A DNA stretch of 64,000 bases from Aquiluna sp. (GCA_028822985.1 JAPKCK010000004.1:56240-120239), one strand, 5' to 3'. Numbered from the stretch's first letter, positions 1-11,233 are shown. Numbers and translations are program-made. Notes: a model not told the origin generated them from the letters alone.

Positions 1-2192
1 GCAGCGGTGCGCTTGGCATAACCACCCTCGGTTACAACAAAGACAAAGCCAGACTCCCCAATAACCGAAGCCGACAACAGCTGGTCGCCCTTTCTAAAGG
101 CCATCCCGATGACACCGGAGGTGTCTCGACCCATTGGACGCATCGAGTCGTTAGCCGCTGAGAACCGTATGGACATCCCCTTGCGACTAACCAAAAGCAC
201 ATCGTTCTCTTCGCTGACCAACATTGCGTTAATGAGCTCATCGCCCTCGCGGAGCTTGATAGCGATGATGCCGCCAGTTCTGGCGGTGTCATAGAGCTCC
301 AGAGCCGTCTTTTTGACAAGCCCACTCTTGGTGGCCATGACCAAATACGGCTCCTGCTGATAGTCCTTAAGATCCAGCACCTTCACAACATATTCCTCTG
401 GTTGCAAGGCCAGGAGGTTTGCAACGTGCTGACCCTTCGAATCACGGCCAGACTCTTGGACCTCGTAGACCTTGGAGCGATAAACCCGTCCGGTATTGGT
501 GAAGAACATCAGCCAGTGGTGAGTAGTGGAAACAATAAAGTTCTGAACCACATCGTCGGCCCGAAGGCTTGCACCCTTAACGCCCCTACCACCGCGGTGT
601 TGCACGCGATAGTTGTCGCTTCTGGTGCGCTTGATGTAGCCACCTTGAGTTAAGGTCACCACCATTTCCTCTTCGGGAATTAGGTCTTCTATGCTGACGT
701 CGCCGTCGTAACCAAGCATTATCTCTGAGCGACGCTCATCGCCATACTTGTTCGTAATTTCAGCTAACTCATTAGAGACGATGTCGCGTTGGGCTTTTTC
801 GTCTCCGATGATGCGCTGAAACTCAGTTATCTGAATTTCGAGTTCCGCTGCCTCATCAATAATTTTCTGGCGCTCGAGCGCCGCCAGTTGGCGCAATTGC
901 ATGTTCAAGATCGCGCGTGCTTGCAGTTCATCGATCTTCAATAATTTGATTAGTCCATCGCGTGCATCTTCCACGGTCGCACTCTTGCGAATCAACGCGA
1001 TTACATCGTCGAGCGAGTCAAGTGCCTTCAGGTAACCGCGAAGGATGTGGGCTCGCTCTTCTGCCTTACGCAGCCTGAACTGAGTTCTTCTGACAATGAT
1101 GTCGATCTGGTGAGTCACCCAATTGGTAATAAAGCCATCAATCGACAGCGTCCTAGGGATGCCATCAACAAGCGCAAGCATGTTGGCACCGAAGTTGTCT
1201 TGCAACTGGGTGTACTTATAAAGGTTATTCAGCACAACCCTTGCAACCGCGTCGCGCTTGAGGACAATTACGAGTCGCTGACCAGTTCTACCGGATGTTT
1301 CATCACGAATGTCTGCAATGCCGGTGAGCTTGCCTTCTTTGGTCAGCTCTGCGATCTTGAGTGCCAAGTTATCTGGGTTTACTTGATAAGGAAGTTCGGT
1401 GACAACAAGGCAGGTTCGGTTCTGAACCTCTTCGACGTTCACAACCGCACGCATTGTTATTGAGCCGCGGCCGGTTCTATAAGCTTCTTCAATGCCGCGG
1501 CGACCAAGAATCTGAGCGCCGGTTGGGAAATCTGGACCCTTAACAATCTTGATCAGCTCTTCAATTAGAGCTTCGCCCTCGATTTCAGGGTTAGCAAGGA
1601 CAAACTGCGCTGCCTCTGATACTTCTCTGAGGTTGTGCGGCGGGATGTTTGTTGCCATACCAACCGCAATACCGATTGATCCATTAACCAAAAGGTTTGG
1701 GAACCTAGCAGGCAAAATAGTCGGCTCCTGGGTGCGGCCATCGTAGTTGTCTTGGAAGTCAACAGTTTCTTCGTCGATGTCGCGTACCATCTCCATCGCC
1801 AACGGAGCCATCTTGCACTCTGTATATCTTGGCGCGGCGGCTGGGTCGTTTCCGGGGGAACCGAAGTTGCCCTGCCCCGAAACAAGCGGGTAACGAAGGT
1901 TCCAGTCTTGGACCAAACGAACCAAGGTGTCGTAGATAGCTGTGTCGCCGTGAGGGTGATATTGACCCATGACATCGCCCACTACACGCGAGCACTTTGA
2001 GAACTGCTTGTCTGGTCGGTAACCGCCGTCATACATCGCGTAGAGAACTCGACGATGAACCGGTTTTAGCCCGTCTCTCACGTCAGGAAGCGCTCGCCCG
2101 ACGATAACGCTCATCGCATAGTCGAGATAGCTTCGTTGCATCTCGACCTTTAGGTCGATTTGCTCTATTTTGTCCATCTGGCCTTCTGACAT
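1..2192 (-). CDS. gyrA: DNA gyrase subunit A (3' end outside window)
   Basis: Catalytic breakage-reunion subunit of DNA gyrase, which introduces negative supercoils together with GyrB. The ORF track misses it because its stop lies beyond base 1, but the minus-strand frame is open from ATG at 2192 ([15 protein letters not shown]) to the window edge. Seen: the quinolone region [10 protein letters not shown], the active-site tyrosine in [10 protein letters not shown], and the start of the C-terminal beta-pinwheel repeats. About 730 residues are visible out of the usual 820-860. It lies 13 nt downstream of gyrB, the standard actinobacterial gyrBA order. The residue equivalent to E. coli Ser83 is Thr. 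Identity is certain; only the C-terminus is missing. Confidence 0.97.
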   Translation of the reverse strand, partial: MSEGQMDKIEQIDLKVEMQRSYLDYAMSVIVGRALPDVRDGLKPVHRRVLYAMYDGGYRPDKQFSKCSRVVGDVMGQYHPHGDTAIYDTLVRLVQDWNLRYPLVSGQGNFGSPGNDPAAAPRYTECKMAPLAMEMVRDIDEETVDFQDNYDGRTQEPTILPARFPNLLVNGSIGIAVGMATNIPPHNLREVSEAAQFVLANPEIEGEALIEELIKIVKGPDFPTGAQILGRRGIEEAYRTGRGSITMRAVVNVEEVQNRTCLVVTELPYQVNPDNLALKIAELTKEGKLTGIADIRDETSGRTGQRLVIVLKRDAVARVVLNNLYKYTQLQDNFGANMLALVDGIPRTLSIDGFITNWVTHQIDIIVRRTQFRLRKAEERAHILRGYLKALDSLDDVIALIRKSATVEDARDGLIKLLKIDELQARAILNMQLRQLAALERQKIIDEAAELEIQITEFQRIIGDEKAQRDIVSNELAEITNKYGDERRSEIMLGYDGDVSIEDLIPEEEMVVTLTQGGYIKRTRSDNYRVQHRGGRGVKGASLRADDVVQNFIVSTTHHWLMFFTNTGRVYRSKVYEVQESGRDSKGQHVANLLALQPEEYVVKVLDLKDYQQEPYLVMATKSGLVKKTALELYDTARTGGIIAIKLREGDELINAMLVSEENDVLLVSRKGMSIRFSAANDSMRPMGRDTSGVIGMAFRKGDQLLSASVIGESGFVFVVTEGGYAKRTA

Positions 2193-2205
2193 TTTTCTCT
2201 CCTAC

Positions 2206-4149
<1,944 letters not shown>

Positions 4150-4217
4150 CTACTTCCCGTTTGAGTTGGCTCCACGTAAATGCGGTCTAGGACCGACTTA
4201 GATTCAGGTTTGCTAAC

Positions 4218-4239
4218 CCCTCTAGTCTAGTCCAGAGGG
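4218..4239. other. Small inverted repeat between dciA and gyrB
   Basis: The 114-nt dciA-gyrB gap holds an inverted repeat, CCCTCT and AGAGGG with a 10-nt spacer. There is no following T-run in the direction of transcription, so it does not look like an intrinsic terminator. It could be an operator or a processing hairpin in the gyrB leader; no function can be assigned. Confidence 0.3.
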
Positions 4240-4263
4240 CAGAAAAAGCAGTGCATATGGTTA

Positions 4264-4761
4264 TTAGCCATAGGTGTCGCGTGGACCCCGCCCAGGAACC
4301 GATCTAGGACCCTTTTTCCAGCTCGGTGCATTGGGACCGATAAACATTATTTCGTCTACGACGAGTTTTGGATGAACATCGGCCAGCTTCTCCAACACAT
4401 GACTCTCCAATAAGCGCATTTGAGTAGCCCAGGCGGTCGACTTGCAGCGAACAATTAGTTGAGTGCCCTTCAGCTCCTCGGGGAAAGAAGCATTTGCGCT
4501 TTCCGGGCCTACAACCTGATCCCAGTCAGCAAACAGTGAGGCCTTTTCAAGATCTGCAGTCCAGTTGAATTCCCCAAACAGCTGTTCTAGGCTCTGGCTT
4601 GCGGTAACCAGGTCGCGACCCGGGTCAAACGGCTGCGTGCCGCGAGTCCGGTTTTTCTCCCGCCGCTTCTGGTCCTTCGATTTCATTCCATGAGAGTTCG
4701 CAAGAAAGCTCTTAAAGAATCCGTCGGCGACTTCAAAAAAGATGTTAGGCACTGACAACAC
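4264..4761 (-). CDS. dciA: DciA-like DUF721 protein, putative replicative helicase operator
   Basis: DUF721/DciA family protein. In bacteria lacking DnaC/DnaI, DciA is the factor that helps load the DnaB helicase. The C-terminal half carries the DUF721 core (LFADWDQVVGPESA, then LIVRCKSTAWATQMRLLESHVLEKL); the N-terminal half is short, basic and probably disordered (KSKDQKRREKNRTRG). Its place between recF and gyrB is the conserved actinobacterial site (Rv0004 position). The start is a GTG at 4761 or 4752 and overlaps recF by 8-17 nt, suggesting translational coupling. Family assignment is firm; the helicase-loading role is from the family. Confidence 0.85.
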   Translation of the reverse strand: MLSVPNIFFEVADGFFKSFLANSHGMKSKDQKRREKNRTRGTQPFDPGRDLVTASQSLEQLFGEFNWTADLEKASLFADWDQVVGPESANASFPEELKGTQLIVRCKSTAWATQMRLLESHVLEKLADVHPKLVVDEIMFIGPNAPSWKKGPRSVPGRGPRDTYG

Positions 4762-5878
4762 CCCCGGACACGCTCATTTTGCTGGACCAATCAAGACTTG
4801 GCGCCATGGTTTCATCCGCGGCGGTAATTATTACCTGCTCATAATCGGTGACGAATTCGACCAGGCGTTCCCGTCTACCCTTGTCCAATACTGCGAAAAC
4901 GTCATCTAGGAGCAAAATAGGGTCCCCGTTGTTGCTTGTCTTCCGTGAAACATCGCCAAGGGCGAGCTTTAGGCCCAGCGCCAATGACCAGGCTTCTCCT
5001 TGGGACGCGTGAGTTCGAGCGAGTAATCCCGCTTTATCTATCAACAACTCATCCCTGTGGGGTCCAGCTAAAGTGATGCCACGCTCAAGTTCCTTTTTTC
5101 GCAAGGAATCGAGGCGTTCGTAGAACAGCTGAGAGTAAAGCTTCGGATCACTTTCGATGTCCGTCCATCTTTCGCCATCATCACTTCCCACTGCAGAAAC
5201 TATCCGCAGGCTGATTTGATCGTGTGAGTCACTAAGGGCAGTGTAGAAAGTCTGTAAAAGCGGTGAAAGCGCTGTTACTAGCTCAAGCCGCTCTGCCGCA
5301 AGCTCAGTACCTAGCGCGATGAGCTGATCGTCCCAAATTTCCAGAGTAGAAAGCTCGGGATTCTTTACACCCCTTGCAGATTTCAACAGAGCATTTCTTT
5401 GCTTTAGAACACGTTCATAATCTGCTTTCACGCCGGACAGGCGGGGCTTCAGCTGAACGAGGGAGCTGTCGAGAAATTTTCTTCTGTCACCAGGATCGCG
5501 TCTTATCAGATCCAGATCCTCCGGAGAAAAGGAAACCGTTCTGACTAATCCGAGGATCTCTGAGGTTTTTTTTCTAGCAGAGCCGTTCAGGAAGTACCTG
5601 TTACTCGTCTCTCTGTTCAGCTCAATCCCGACCAGGAGCTCGCGTGAGTTATGGTTCACCTTCCCGGACAGCTGTGCTGTGGGATGGTCTTTTTGAATCA
5701 GAGATTGATAACCACTAACCCGATGTGACTCAAGAGCAGATAGATAGCTGACCGCCTCGACGAGATTAGTTTTCCCCTCGCCGTTTTCGCCGTAAAGCAA
5801 AATCTGGCCCGCCGTGAAATCAACGCTTAGCTGCGGGTAGTTCCGAAAGTTAGCTAACTGCAGAGACTTGAGCCACAA
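4745..5878 (-). CDS. recF: DNA replication and repair protein RecF
   Basis: SMC-like ATPase of the RecFOR pathway that helps load RecA at single-strand gaps. Seen: N-terminal LANFRNYPQLSVDF, Walker A GENGEGKTNLVEA, the ABC-type region with SFSPEDLDLIRRDPGDRRKFLD, and the D-loop/Walker B ILLLDDVFAVLDKGRRERLVEF. The 377-aa length is normal. GTG start at 5878, 16 nt after dnaN; the end overlaps dciA. It belongs to the dnaN-recF-dciA-gyrB-gyrA minus-strand series. Confidence 0.96.
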   Translation of the reverse strand: MWLKSLQLANFRNYPQLSVDFTAGQILLYGENGEGKTNLVEAVSYLSALESHRVSGYQSLIQKDHPTAQLSGKVNHNSRELLVGIELNRETSNRYFLNGSARKKTSEILGLVRTVSFSPEDLDLIRRDPGDRRKFLDSSLVQLKPRLSGVKADYERVLKQRNALLKSARGVKNPELSTLEIWDDQLIALGTELAAERLELVTALSPLLQTFYTALSDSHDQISLRIVSAVGSDDGERWTDIESDPKLYSQLFYERLDSLRKKELERGITLAGPHRDELLIDKAGLLARTHASQGEAWSLALGLKLALGDVSRKTSNNGDPILLLDDVFAVLDKGRRERLVEFVTDYEQVIITAADETMAPSLDWSSKMSVSGGVVSA

Positions 5879-5894
5879 GTGCCGATTCCTTTGA

Positions 5895-7025
5895 CTAGGA
5901 AACTAGAAGATTTGGTTGCAAAAGGTACTTGAAGTCTTTGTCACCATCTTTTGGATCTACTGGGCTTATTAGTACCGGGCCGGGTTTATTTGGGTTGTTT
6001 GGGTTCACCGTAAATCCAATTTTTACATTTTCGACATCGAGGCCCGTCAAGGCGTCGGTCAAAAATTGAGGCCTTAGGGACACTAATGTTTCTTCGCCCT
6101 TCATCGAGCATGAAATCTGCTCCGACGCATCAGCCACGTCGGAACCTATTGATTCCAGTGACAATTCACTTTCACTGAATTTGTAGCGCAGAGGTTTTTC
6201 TCTGTCTACCACTAAGGCGACTCGGCGTGTTGCATCTAATAGGTCTTGTCTGCTTAGAATCGCAAAGGTTGCGGTTTCCTCCGGAAGTAATTGCAGTACC
6301 GCAGGGTATTTACCCTTGATGGTGGCCGTCGAAACAGACTTGTTCCCACTTGAAAAGCCAATCATGTCCTTTTCACCGTCACCAAAACCAAGCTCTAGCT
6401 CATTATCGTGGCTAAATGTTTTCGAGATCTCGCTTAGAACCCTCGCAGGAATCAAAACTTCGCGTTCCACGGACTTGCCATTCCAGGGAAGTACCTTTAC
6501 GGCGACTCTAAATCTGTCGGTTGACACCATCGTCAACTCTTTGGCGCTCGCCGTTATCATTACGGCGGTTAGGACAGGTGTTATCTCCTCACGGGACGCG
6601 GCCACCGCAACTTTGGAAACGCCATTAGTGAACTCGCTCGCCGATACTTTTCCAGTAGGCGTTGGGAATGGCGGAATATCCGGGTAGTCGGTTGTTGACA
6701 TGGAGGATAGGGAAAACTTACTGGAGCCCGAGTTGACCTGGAGCCTAGATTCGTCGAGTTGTATAGCAACAGATGAGACGGGTAATTTACTCAGTATTTC
6801 GGAGAGCAACCTTGCTTGAACTAAGACTTTTCCCGGCAGATCGACGGCAGCTGCAATTTTCACCCTGGCAGCAACCTCGTAATCAAAAATCGACAATTGA
6901 ACTTCGTTACCAGTTGCTTCGATCATAACGCCCGACAGCTGGGGTAGCTGTGGCCTAGGCGATAGAAGGCGTACAAGAAAGGAAACAGCATCACTTAGTA
7001 CTTCGCGATCGGCCTGAAATTTCAT
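5895..7025 (-). CDS. dnaN: DNA polymerase III beta sliding clamp
   Basis: Ring-shaped processivity clamp for the replicative polymerase and a hub for repair partners. 376 aa with three repeated clamp domains; recognisable segments are MKFQADREVLSDAV at the start, a central MVSTDRFRVAVK block and a C-terminal EDGDKDFKYLLQPNLL-like tail (here PKDGDKDFKYLLQPNLL). ATG at 7025 with a GAAGG ribosome site. It is separated from dnaA by 327 nt that look like oriC. Confidence 0.97.
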   Translation of the reverse strand: MKFQADREVLSDAVSFLVRLLSPRPQLPQLSGVMIEATGNEVQLSIFDYEVAARVKIAAAVDLPGKVLVQARLLSEILSKLPVSSVAIQLDESRLQVNSGSSKFSLSSMSTTDYPDIPPFPTPTGKVSASEFTNGVSKVAVAASREEITPVLTAVMITASAKELTMVSTDRFRVAVKVLPWNGKSVEREVLIPARVLSEISKTFSHDNELELGFGDGEKDMIGFSSGNKSVSTATIKGKYPAVLQLLPEETATFAILSRQDLLDATRRVALVVDREKPLRYKFSESELSLESIGSDVADASEQISCSMKGEETLVSLRPQFLTDALTGLDVENVKIGFTVNPNNPNKPGPVLISPVDPKDGDKDFKYLLQPNLLVS

Positions 7026-7352
7026 GGTTGCCTTCTAGTTGATTGGGTTTTATCTTGGCACAAGACTTCGTCAGAGTCACAACCACGCCATAGGGGGTGG
7101 AATTATTAATTACTTAATATCTTTAATAATCACTAATAACCTGCTGTGTAAAAGTGCATAAGTCTCTGTAAGCCTGCTGTTGGTTGGGAACTACATCGTT
7201 GTAAGTTGTACACAGTTCTGTGGATAAGTCTGTGCATAAGTTGTTTCGCTGTGGATGGTTTTTGTTTTCTGAACACTTTTATGTTTTTTTATAGGGAAAA
7301 AATGCTACTTCTCCACGTTTTCTTCGGAGTTGTCCACAGGCTATTTTGAAAA
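7026..7352. other. oriC: Probable chromosomal origin oriC (dnaN-dnaA intergenic region)
   Basis: A 327-nt gene-free stretch between dnaN and dnaA. It has one perfect DnaA box on the minus strand (7219-7227, TGTGGATAA) and near-matches at 7153-7161, 7206-7214, 7231-7239, 7250-7258, 7309-7317 and 7330-7338, each with one or two mismatches. A roughly 40-nt tract at 7101-7140 is almost pure A/T and is the natural candidate for the unwinding element. Position and composition match actinobacterial origins; the exact boundaries are inferred. Confidence 0.8.
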
Positions 7353-8741
7353 CTATTTGTGGTTATCTTTTATTTTCTGAATTATTTCGGACACCTGATT
7401 GTAGATATAGCGTTTTTCGCGCATCTCAGAACTGATTTTTTTCGTTGCGTACATGACGGTCGTGTGATCACGGTTTCCGAAGTGTGTACCTATTTTTGGC
7501 AATGAGAGGTCGGTAAGTTCCCGGCAGATGTGCATGGCTATTTGTCTGGCAAGCGCAATTGCGGCTTGTCGTCCGGATCCCGTTAGTTGTTCTTGGGTGA
7601 TTTTAAAATACGTTGAAGTAGCCGCAATGATTTCGAGGGGGCTTATTCGCGTGTCGTCTGATACTGAATAGGTGTCTTTAAGAACAGTTTGTACCAAGTC
7701 CATGTCCAAGGGTTGCCGGTTTAGGTTGGCGAAGGCAGTAACCCTAATCAGCGTGCCTTCTAGCTCCCTTATGTTTGACGAAATTCTGGTGGCCATGTAC
7801 TCGATAACGTCGTCTGGTATCGGAATTTTCTCCAGGGCAGCCTTTTTACGCAAAATGGCAACTCGGGTCTCAAACTCGGGGGCCTGGATGTCTGTAATCA
7901 AGCCCCATTCAAAGCGAGATAGCATCCTTTCTTCAAACCCCGCTAGCTGCTTGGGGCGGAGATCAGAGGTGATGACTACCTGCTTGTTGTGGTCGTGCAA
8001 ATTGTTGAAGGTATGAAAGAAGGCTTCTTGCGTTTGGTCTTTACCTTGAAGGAATTGAATGTCGTCCACTAGCAAAATATCAACATCGCGATACTGCGCT
8101 TGGAAATCCGCGGTCTTGTTGTTTTGGATCGCGTTTATAAAATCGTTTGTGAATTCTTCGCTCGAGACGTAGCGAACTTTGGTTCTTGGCTTCAGGTGCA
8201 TTGCGTAGTGACCGATTGCATGAAGCAAGTGAGTTTTACCTAGACCGCTAGATCCATAAATAAACAGCGGGTTGTAGGCCTCGGCGGGTGCCTCGGCAAC
8301 GGCAAAGGCCGCGGCGTGCGCGAACCTGTTTGATCCGCCAGTCACAAAGTTGTCAAAGCTATATTTTGGATTCAAACCCGAAGTGCCGGTTATTGGAATC
8401 GGGCCAGTTGCCGGATCACGGTCGGTCACGGGCGGCTCGGGTTCGACCGCTAATTCAATACGGGTAGGAGTTTGGAGCTCTTCATTGGTGATTATTAGAA
8501 ATGATGTGGGGCCGCCGAATTCGGCAACATCCCCGAGTGCATCCAGGAGTAACTCTTTGAGTCGTTGCTGAAGCATTGAGCGTGTTGTCTCGTTTGGTAC
8601 TTCTAGGTAGAGGGTGTCGTCCAGGACGCCTTTTGGAACTGCAAGGTCGAGGTGGCCTTTCAGGTGGGGCGTAACCCTCGGGTCTACGGCAATTTTCGAT
8701 ACGAGGTCGCTCCACATACTGGTGAGGGTGACGTCGGCCAA
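7353..8741 (-). CDS. dnaA: Chromosomal replication initiator DnaA
   Basis: AAA+ initiator that binds DnaA boxes and opens oriC. Domain I is at the N-terminus (TSMWSDLVSKIAVDPRV), followed by a short linker, the AAA+ core with Walker A GSSGLGKTHLLHAIG and Walker B ILLVDDIQFLQGK, and domain IV with the DnaA signature GNRDHTTVMYATKK. The ORF track starts at GTG 8777, but that codon lies inside a DnaA box and has no ribosome site. TTG at 8741 follows AAGGAG by 6 nt and gives MADVTLTSMW, so I choose it (462 aa). Divergent from rpmH. Confidence 0.95.
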   Translation of the reverse strand: MADVTLTSMWSDLVSKIAVDPRVTPHLKGHLDLAVPKGVLDDTLYLEVPNETTRSMLQQRLKELLLDALGDVAEFGGPTSFLIITNEELQTPTRIELAVEPEPPVTDRDPATGPIPITGTSGLNPKYSFDNFVTGGSNRFAHAAAFAVAEAPAEAYNPLFIYGSSGLGKTHLLHAIGHYAMHLKPRTKVRYVSSEEFTNDFINAIQNNKTADFQAQYRDVDILLVDDIQFLQGKDQTQEAFFHTFNNLHDHNKQVVITSDLRPKQLAGFEERMLSRFEWGLITDIQAPEFETRVAILRKKAALEKIPIPDDVIEYMATRISSNIRELEGTLIRVTAFANLNRQPLDMDLVQTVLKDTYSVSDDTRISPLEIIAATSTYFKITQEQLTGSGRQAAIALARQIAMHICRELTDLSLPKIGTHFGNRDHTTVMYATKKISSEMREKRYIYNQVSEIIQKIKDNHK

Positions 8742-8769
8742 CTGGGGCTCCTTCAGGTTCTTGACATAC

Positions 8770-8881
8770 TTATGCACAGATTTTTACACAGATAGTTGAA
8801 CCTGTGCATAAACCCTCAATGCCTGTGGAAAACTTTACGAAAGTACTTCGAGTTTCACGATTGGAACATTCAAGTGGATAG
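8770..8881. promoter_or_regulatory. DnaA boxes upstream of dnaA (autoregulation region)
   Basis: The 314-nt dnaA-rpmH gap carries near-consensus DnaA boxes: TTATGCACA at 8770-8778, TTTTACACA at 8782-8790, TGTGCATAA at 8803-8811, TGTGGAAAA at 8824-8832 and AGTGGATAG at 8873-8881. None is perfect. They lie in the dnaA promoter/leader and probably serve autoregulation, possibly with a secondary role in origin function. Confidence 0.65.
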
Positions 8882-8977
8882 GGCGGTTGGATATCAAGTT
8901 AACTCAGCGTGTCGCAACTGATTTTTTCGAATTTGTATGAGAGGCACGCAATTTGGCACATTTAGTCCAGAGCAGCC

Positions 8978-9006
8978 TTGACTATCGGCTATATTCGTCG
9001 TAGATT
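8978..9006 (+). promoter_or_regulatory. rpmH promoter
   Basis: TTGACT at 8978-8983 and TAGATT at 9001-9006 are separated by exactly 17 nt, a near-consensus housekeeping promoter. Transcription would begin near 9013, giving a leader of about 43 nt before the rpmH GTG with a GGGAG ribosome site. Confidence 0.8.
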
Positions 9007-9055
9007 ATGGAAGTTGTTTTGGGATGTAATTCCCAACAGACCCAGGGAGTTTTAA

Positions 9056-9193
9056 GTGAGCAAGCGCACATTCCAACCGAACAATCGTCGCCGTGCAAAA
9101 AAGCATGGCTTCCGTCTACGTATGCGTACTCGCGCGGGACGTGCCATCATGGCCGCTCGCCGTCGCAAGGGCCGCACAGAGCTAAGCGCCTAG
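9056..9193 (+). CDS. rpmH: 50S ribosomal protein L34
   Basis: Small basic protein of the large subunit. It is absent from the ORF track because it is only 45 aa and uses GTG. The sequence reads [20 protein letters not shown] and continues with [19 protein letters not shown], the universal L34 signature. First gene of the rpmH-rnpA-yidD-yidC-jag-rsmG series, divergent from dnaA as in most bacteria. The rnpA start follows after 7 nt. Confidence 0.97.
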   Translation: MSKRTFQPNNRRRAKKHGFRLRMRTRAGRAIMAARRRKGRTELSA

Positions 9194-9200
9194 AGGGCAG

Positions 9201-9524
9201 TTGCTAGCGCGCGAGAATCGATTATCTTCTAGCGATCAAATCCGCCAGGTGATAAGACTCGGCAAGCGCAGCAGTAATGAATTTGCAACAATCCATTTTT
9301 TGCCGGCTGAAACAAGCCGTTTTGCGATAGTAACTTCCCGCGCCGTCGGGAACGCCGTGGTGAGAAACAAAATACGTCGTAGGACTAAGGCCGTTCTTTG
9401 CGAACTAATTGCAGAGAAAACTCAGATTCATGGGGTCGTGCGTTATCGATCCGGGGCCACCAATCTCAGCTTTGACGAACTGAAGGCTTCAATACTCAAA
9501 CTCATGGAGCGGACGGAAAAGTGA
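9201..9524 (+). CDS. rnpA: Ribonuclease P protein component
   Basis: Protein subunit of RNase P, which works with the M1 RNA to mature tRNA 5' ends. 107 aa starting at TTG (MLARENRLSSSDQIRQVIR), with the family RNR-type motif AVGNAVVRNKIRRRTKA. Packed between rpmH and yidD; its last 4 nt overlap yidD (GTGA). Typical length for actinobacteria. Confidence 0.95.
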   Translation: MLARENRLSSSDQIRQVIRLGKRSSNEFATIHFLPAETSRFAIVTSRAVGNAVVRNKIRRRTKAVLCELIAEKTQIHGVVRYRSGATNLSFDELKASILKLMERTEK

Positions 9525-9829
9525 AACTTCTTCGTTTTCTTCTTCTTGTGCCCAGAAACACCTTGATCGTTTTTGTGTTGGTTTACAGAAAAATCATCTC
9601 TCCGCTCTACGGAGACGTCTGTCGCTACTACCCGTCTTGCTCGACCTACGGCCTTCACTCTCTCCAGCACTTGGGTGTCTTGCGCGCAATCCCGCTCATG
9701 GGCTGGCGAGTTCTGCGCTGTAATCCCTGGTCGGCTGGCGGGGTGGATGAGGTCGCAAGTGCGCCTAACTGGATTTCCATAAGCCAGCTAGGATTTAGTT
9801 CACCCGCTAGTTCAGAAATAAAGAGGTAA
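9521..9829 (+). CDS. yidD: Membrane protein insertion efficiency factor YidD
   Basis: Small membrane-associated protein that assists YidC-dependent insertion. The conserved block CRYYPSCSTYGLHSLQHLG followed by GWRVLRCNPWSAGGVDEV is diagnostic. 102 aa, GTG start overlapping the rnpA stop. The tail after VDEV is lineage-specific. It sits directly before yidC. Confidence 0.94.
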   Translation: MKLLRFLLLVPRNTLIVFVLVYRKIISPLYGDVCRYYPSCSTYGLHSLQHLGVLRAIPLMGWRVLRCNPWSAGGVDEVASAPNWISISQLGFSSPASSEIKR

Positions 9830-9831
9830 TT

Positions 9832-10764
9832 GTGGATCTGCTATGGCCAATTAAGTGGCTCATTGAACTAATTCTTGTGAGTTTTCACACGGTCTTCAGT
9901 TCCATTGGCTTTTCGTTCGACTCTGGTGGATCGTGGGTCCTGGCAATCGTCGGTTTAGTTTTGGTCGTACGCGCTGCTTTGATACCTGTCTTTGTTCGTC
10001 AAATCAAGAGCCAGCGAAACATGATGATGGTTCAGCCACAACTTGCCAAACTTCAGAAGAAGTACAAGGGCAAGACGGATAAAGACTCACGAGAGCGATT
10101 CGCCAAAGAGCAGATGGCCCTCTATAAGGAGACTGGCTCCAACCCCCTTAGCTCCTGTCTTCCGCTTATTTTGCAGATGCCAATCTTTATTAGCCTGTTT
10201 TACGTTCTCAATGGTGCCCAGCGAAACGAAGCAGGGGTCGGAGTTCTAACCGAAAGCCTGGCTCAGTCGTTTTCGCAGGCCAAATTATTTGGAGCGACTT
10301 TGTCTGACACCTTCTTCGGGTCTGATGAAATAAACGTGAAGGTAATTGCCGCCATCATGATTGTGCTGATGTCTTCCTCGCAGTTCATCACCCAGAAGCA
10401 GATCATGGCTAAGAACCAAAACCCAGAGACTCAAAATAGCCAGTTCATGCGGACCCAGAAGATCATGCTCTACACACTTCCAGCGGTCTTCCTGTTTTCC
10501 GGACTGACCTTCCCGCTGGGTGTTATGACCTACTGGTTGGTTTCCAACTTTTGGACCATGGGCCAGCAATTCATTGTTATTCGCAACATGCCTACCCCTG
10601 GCTCACCAGCGCACAAAGCGCGACAGGAGCGCCTGGAGCGCAAGGGCAAGCTGCCCAAACTAGAGACCACCCCGGCTATCGAGGAGGAGACGCCCGAGCT
10701 AGAAGCTCGCCAGCGCAACCAGCCAGTTAGCAAAAACCGAGCCAAGAAGAAGAAGAAGAAGTAA
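9832..10764 (+). CDS. yidC: Membrane protein insertase YidC/Oxa1
   Basis: Inserts and folds inner-membrane proteins, alone or with SecYEG. 310 aa of the short Gram-positive type without the large periplasmic domain. The transmembrane core shows VRAALIPVFVRQIKSQRNMM, SSCLPLILQMPIFISLFYVL and FPLGVMTYWLVSNFWTMGQQ. The C-terminus is strongly basic (KNRAKKKKKK), consistent with ribosome contact. GTG start at 9832; the stop abuts the jag ATG. Confidence 0.96.
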   Translation: MDLLWPIKWLIELILVSFHTVFSSIGFSFDSGGSWVLAIVGLVLVVRAALIPVFVRQIKSQRNMMMVQPQLAKLQKKYKGKTDKDSRERFAKEQMALYKETGSNPLSSCLPLILQMPIFISLFYVLNGAQRNEAGVGVLTESLAQSFSQAKLFGATLSDTFFGSDEINVKVIAAIMIVLMSSSQFITQKQIMAKNQNPETQNSQFMRTQKIMLYTLPAVFLFSGLTFPLGVMTYWLVSNFWTMGQQFIVIRNMPTPGSPAHKARQERLERKGKLPKLETTPAIEEETPELEARQRNQPVSKNRAKKKKKK

Positions 10765-11232
10765 ATGAGTGAAGAAAAAGAACTAGAACAGCAAGGCGAA
10801 ATCGCAGCGGACTTCATTGAAGAGTTTTTAGATGTAGCTGACTTAGATGGCGACCTAGAGATTGAGTTCAAGAAAGAACGCGTTTACATAAGCGTTCAGA
10901 GCGATGCCAAGTCCAACTTGGGTAAGATTTCTGACCCGGACACTGTCGAGGCGGTCCAAGAGCTTGCACGGCTTGCCGTTCAGGCCAAGACCGGTGAGAT
11001 GAGCAGATTGATTCTGGACATCGGTGGGTCGCGCCAGGCTAAGACCGACAAGCTAAAGCAGCTTGTGGAGCGAACCATTGAAAAGCTAGAGGATTCTGAC
11101 GGCGAGCAGCACTTAAAGCCAATGACTTCTTACGATCGCAAGCAAGTACATGACATGGTGTCGGAAGCGGGATTCGTTTCGGAGTCCGAAGGCCAGGGTC
11201 GTGACCGTCACATAGTTGTTCGCAAGCCTTAA
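10765..11232 (+). CDS. jag: Jag/KhpB-type R3H-KH RNA-binding protein
   Basis: SpoIIIJ-associated family protein (Jag/KhpB), an RNA-binding partner of KhpA in other Gram-positives. 155 aa: an acidic N-terminus, a central KH-like segment (LARLAVQAKTGEMSRLILDIGG) and a C-terminal R3H domain (MTSYDRKQVHDMVSEA ... GRDRHIVVRKP). It starts immediately after the yidC stop, the usual yidC-jag pair, and ends just before a parS site. Confidence 0.92.
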   Translation: MSEEKELEQQGEIAADFIEEFLDVADLDGDLEIEFKKERVYISVQSDAKSNLGKISDPDTVEAVQELARLAVQAKTGEMSRLILDIGGSRQAKTDKLKQLVERTIEKLEDSDGEQHLKPMTSYDRKQVHDMVSEAGFVSESEGQGRDRHIVVRKP

Positions 11233-11233
11233 A

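Noticed and set aside
32-1995. Plus- and minus-strand ORFs listed at 32-325, 402-653, 1047-1463, 1549-1746, 1565-1975, 1752-2000 and 1759-1995
   Set aside because: All lie inside the gyrA reading frame, which the track omits only because its stop is outside the window.
4937-4952. parS-like sequence TGTCTTCCGTGAAACA inside recF
   Set aside because: Three mismatches, all in one half-site; likely chance within coding sequence.
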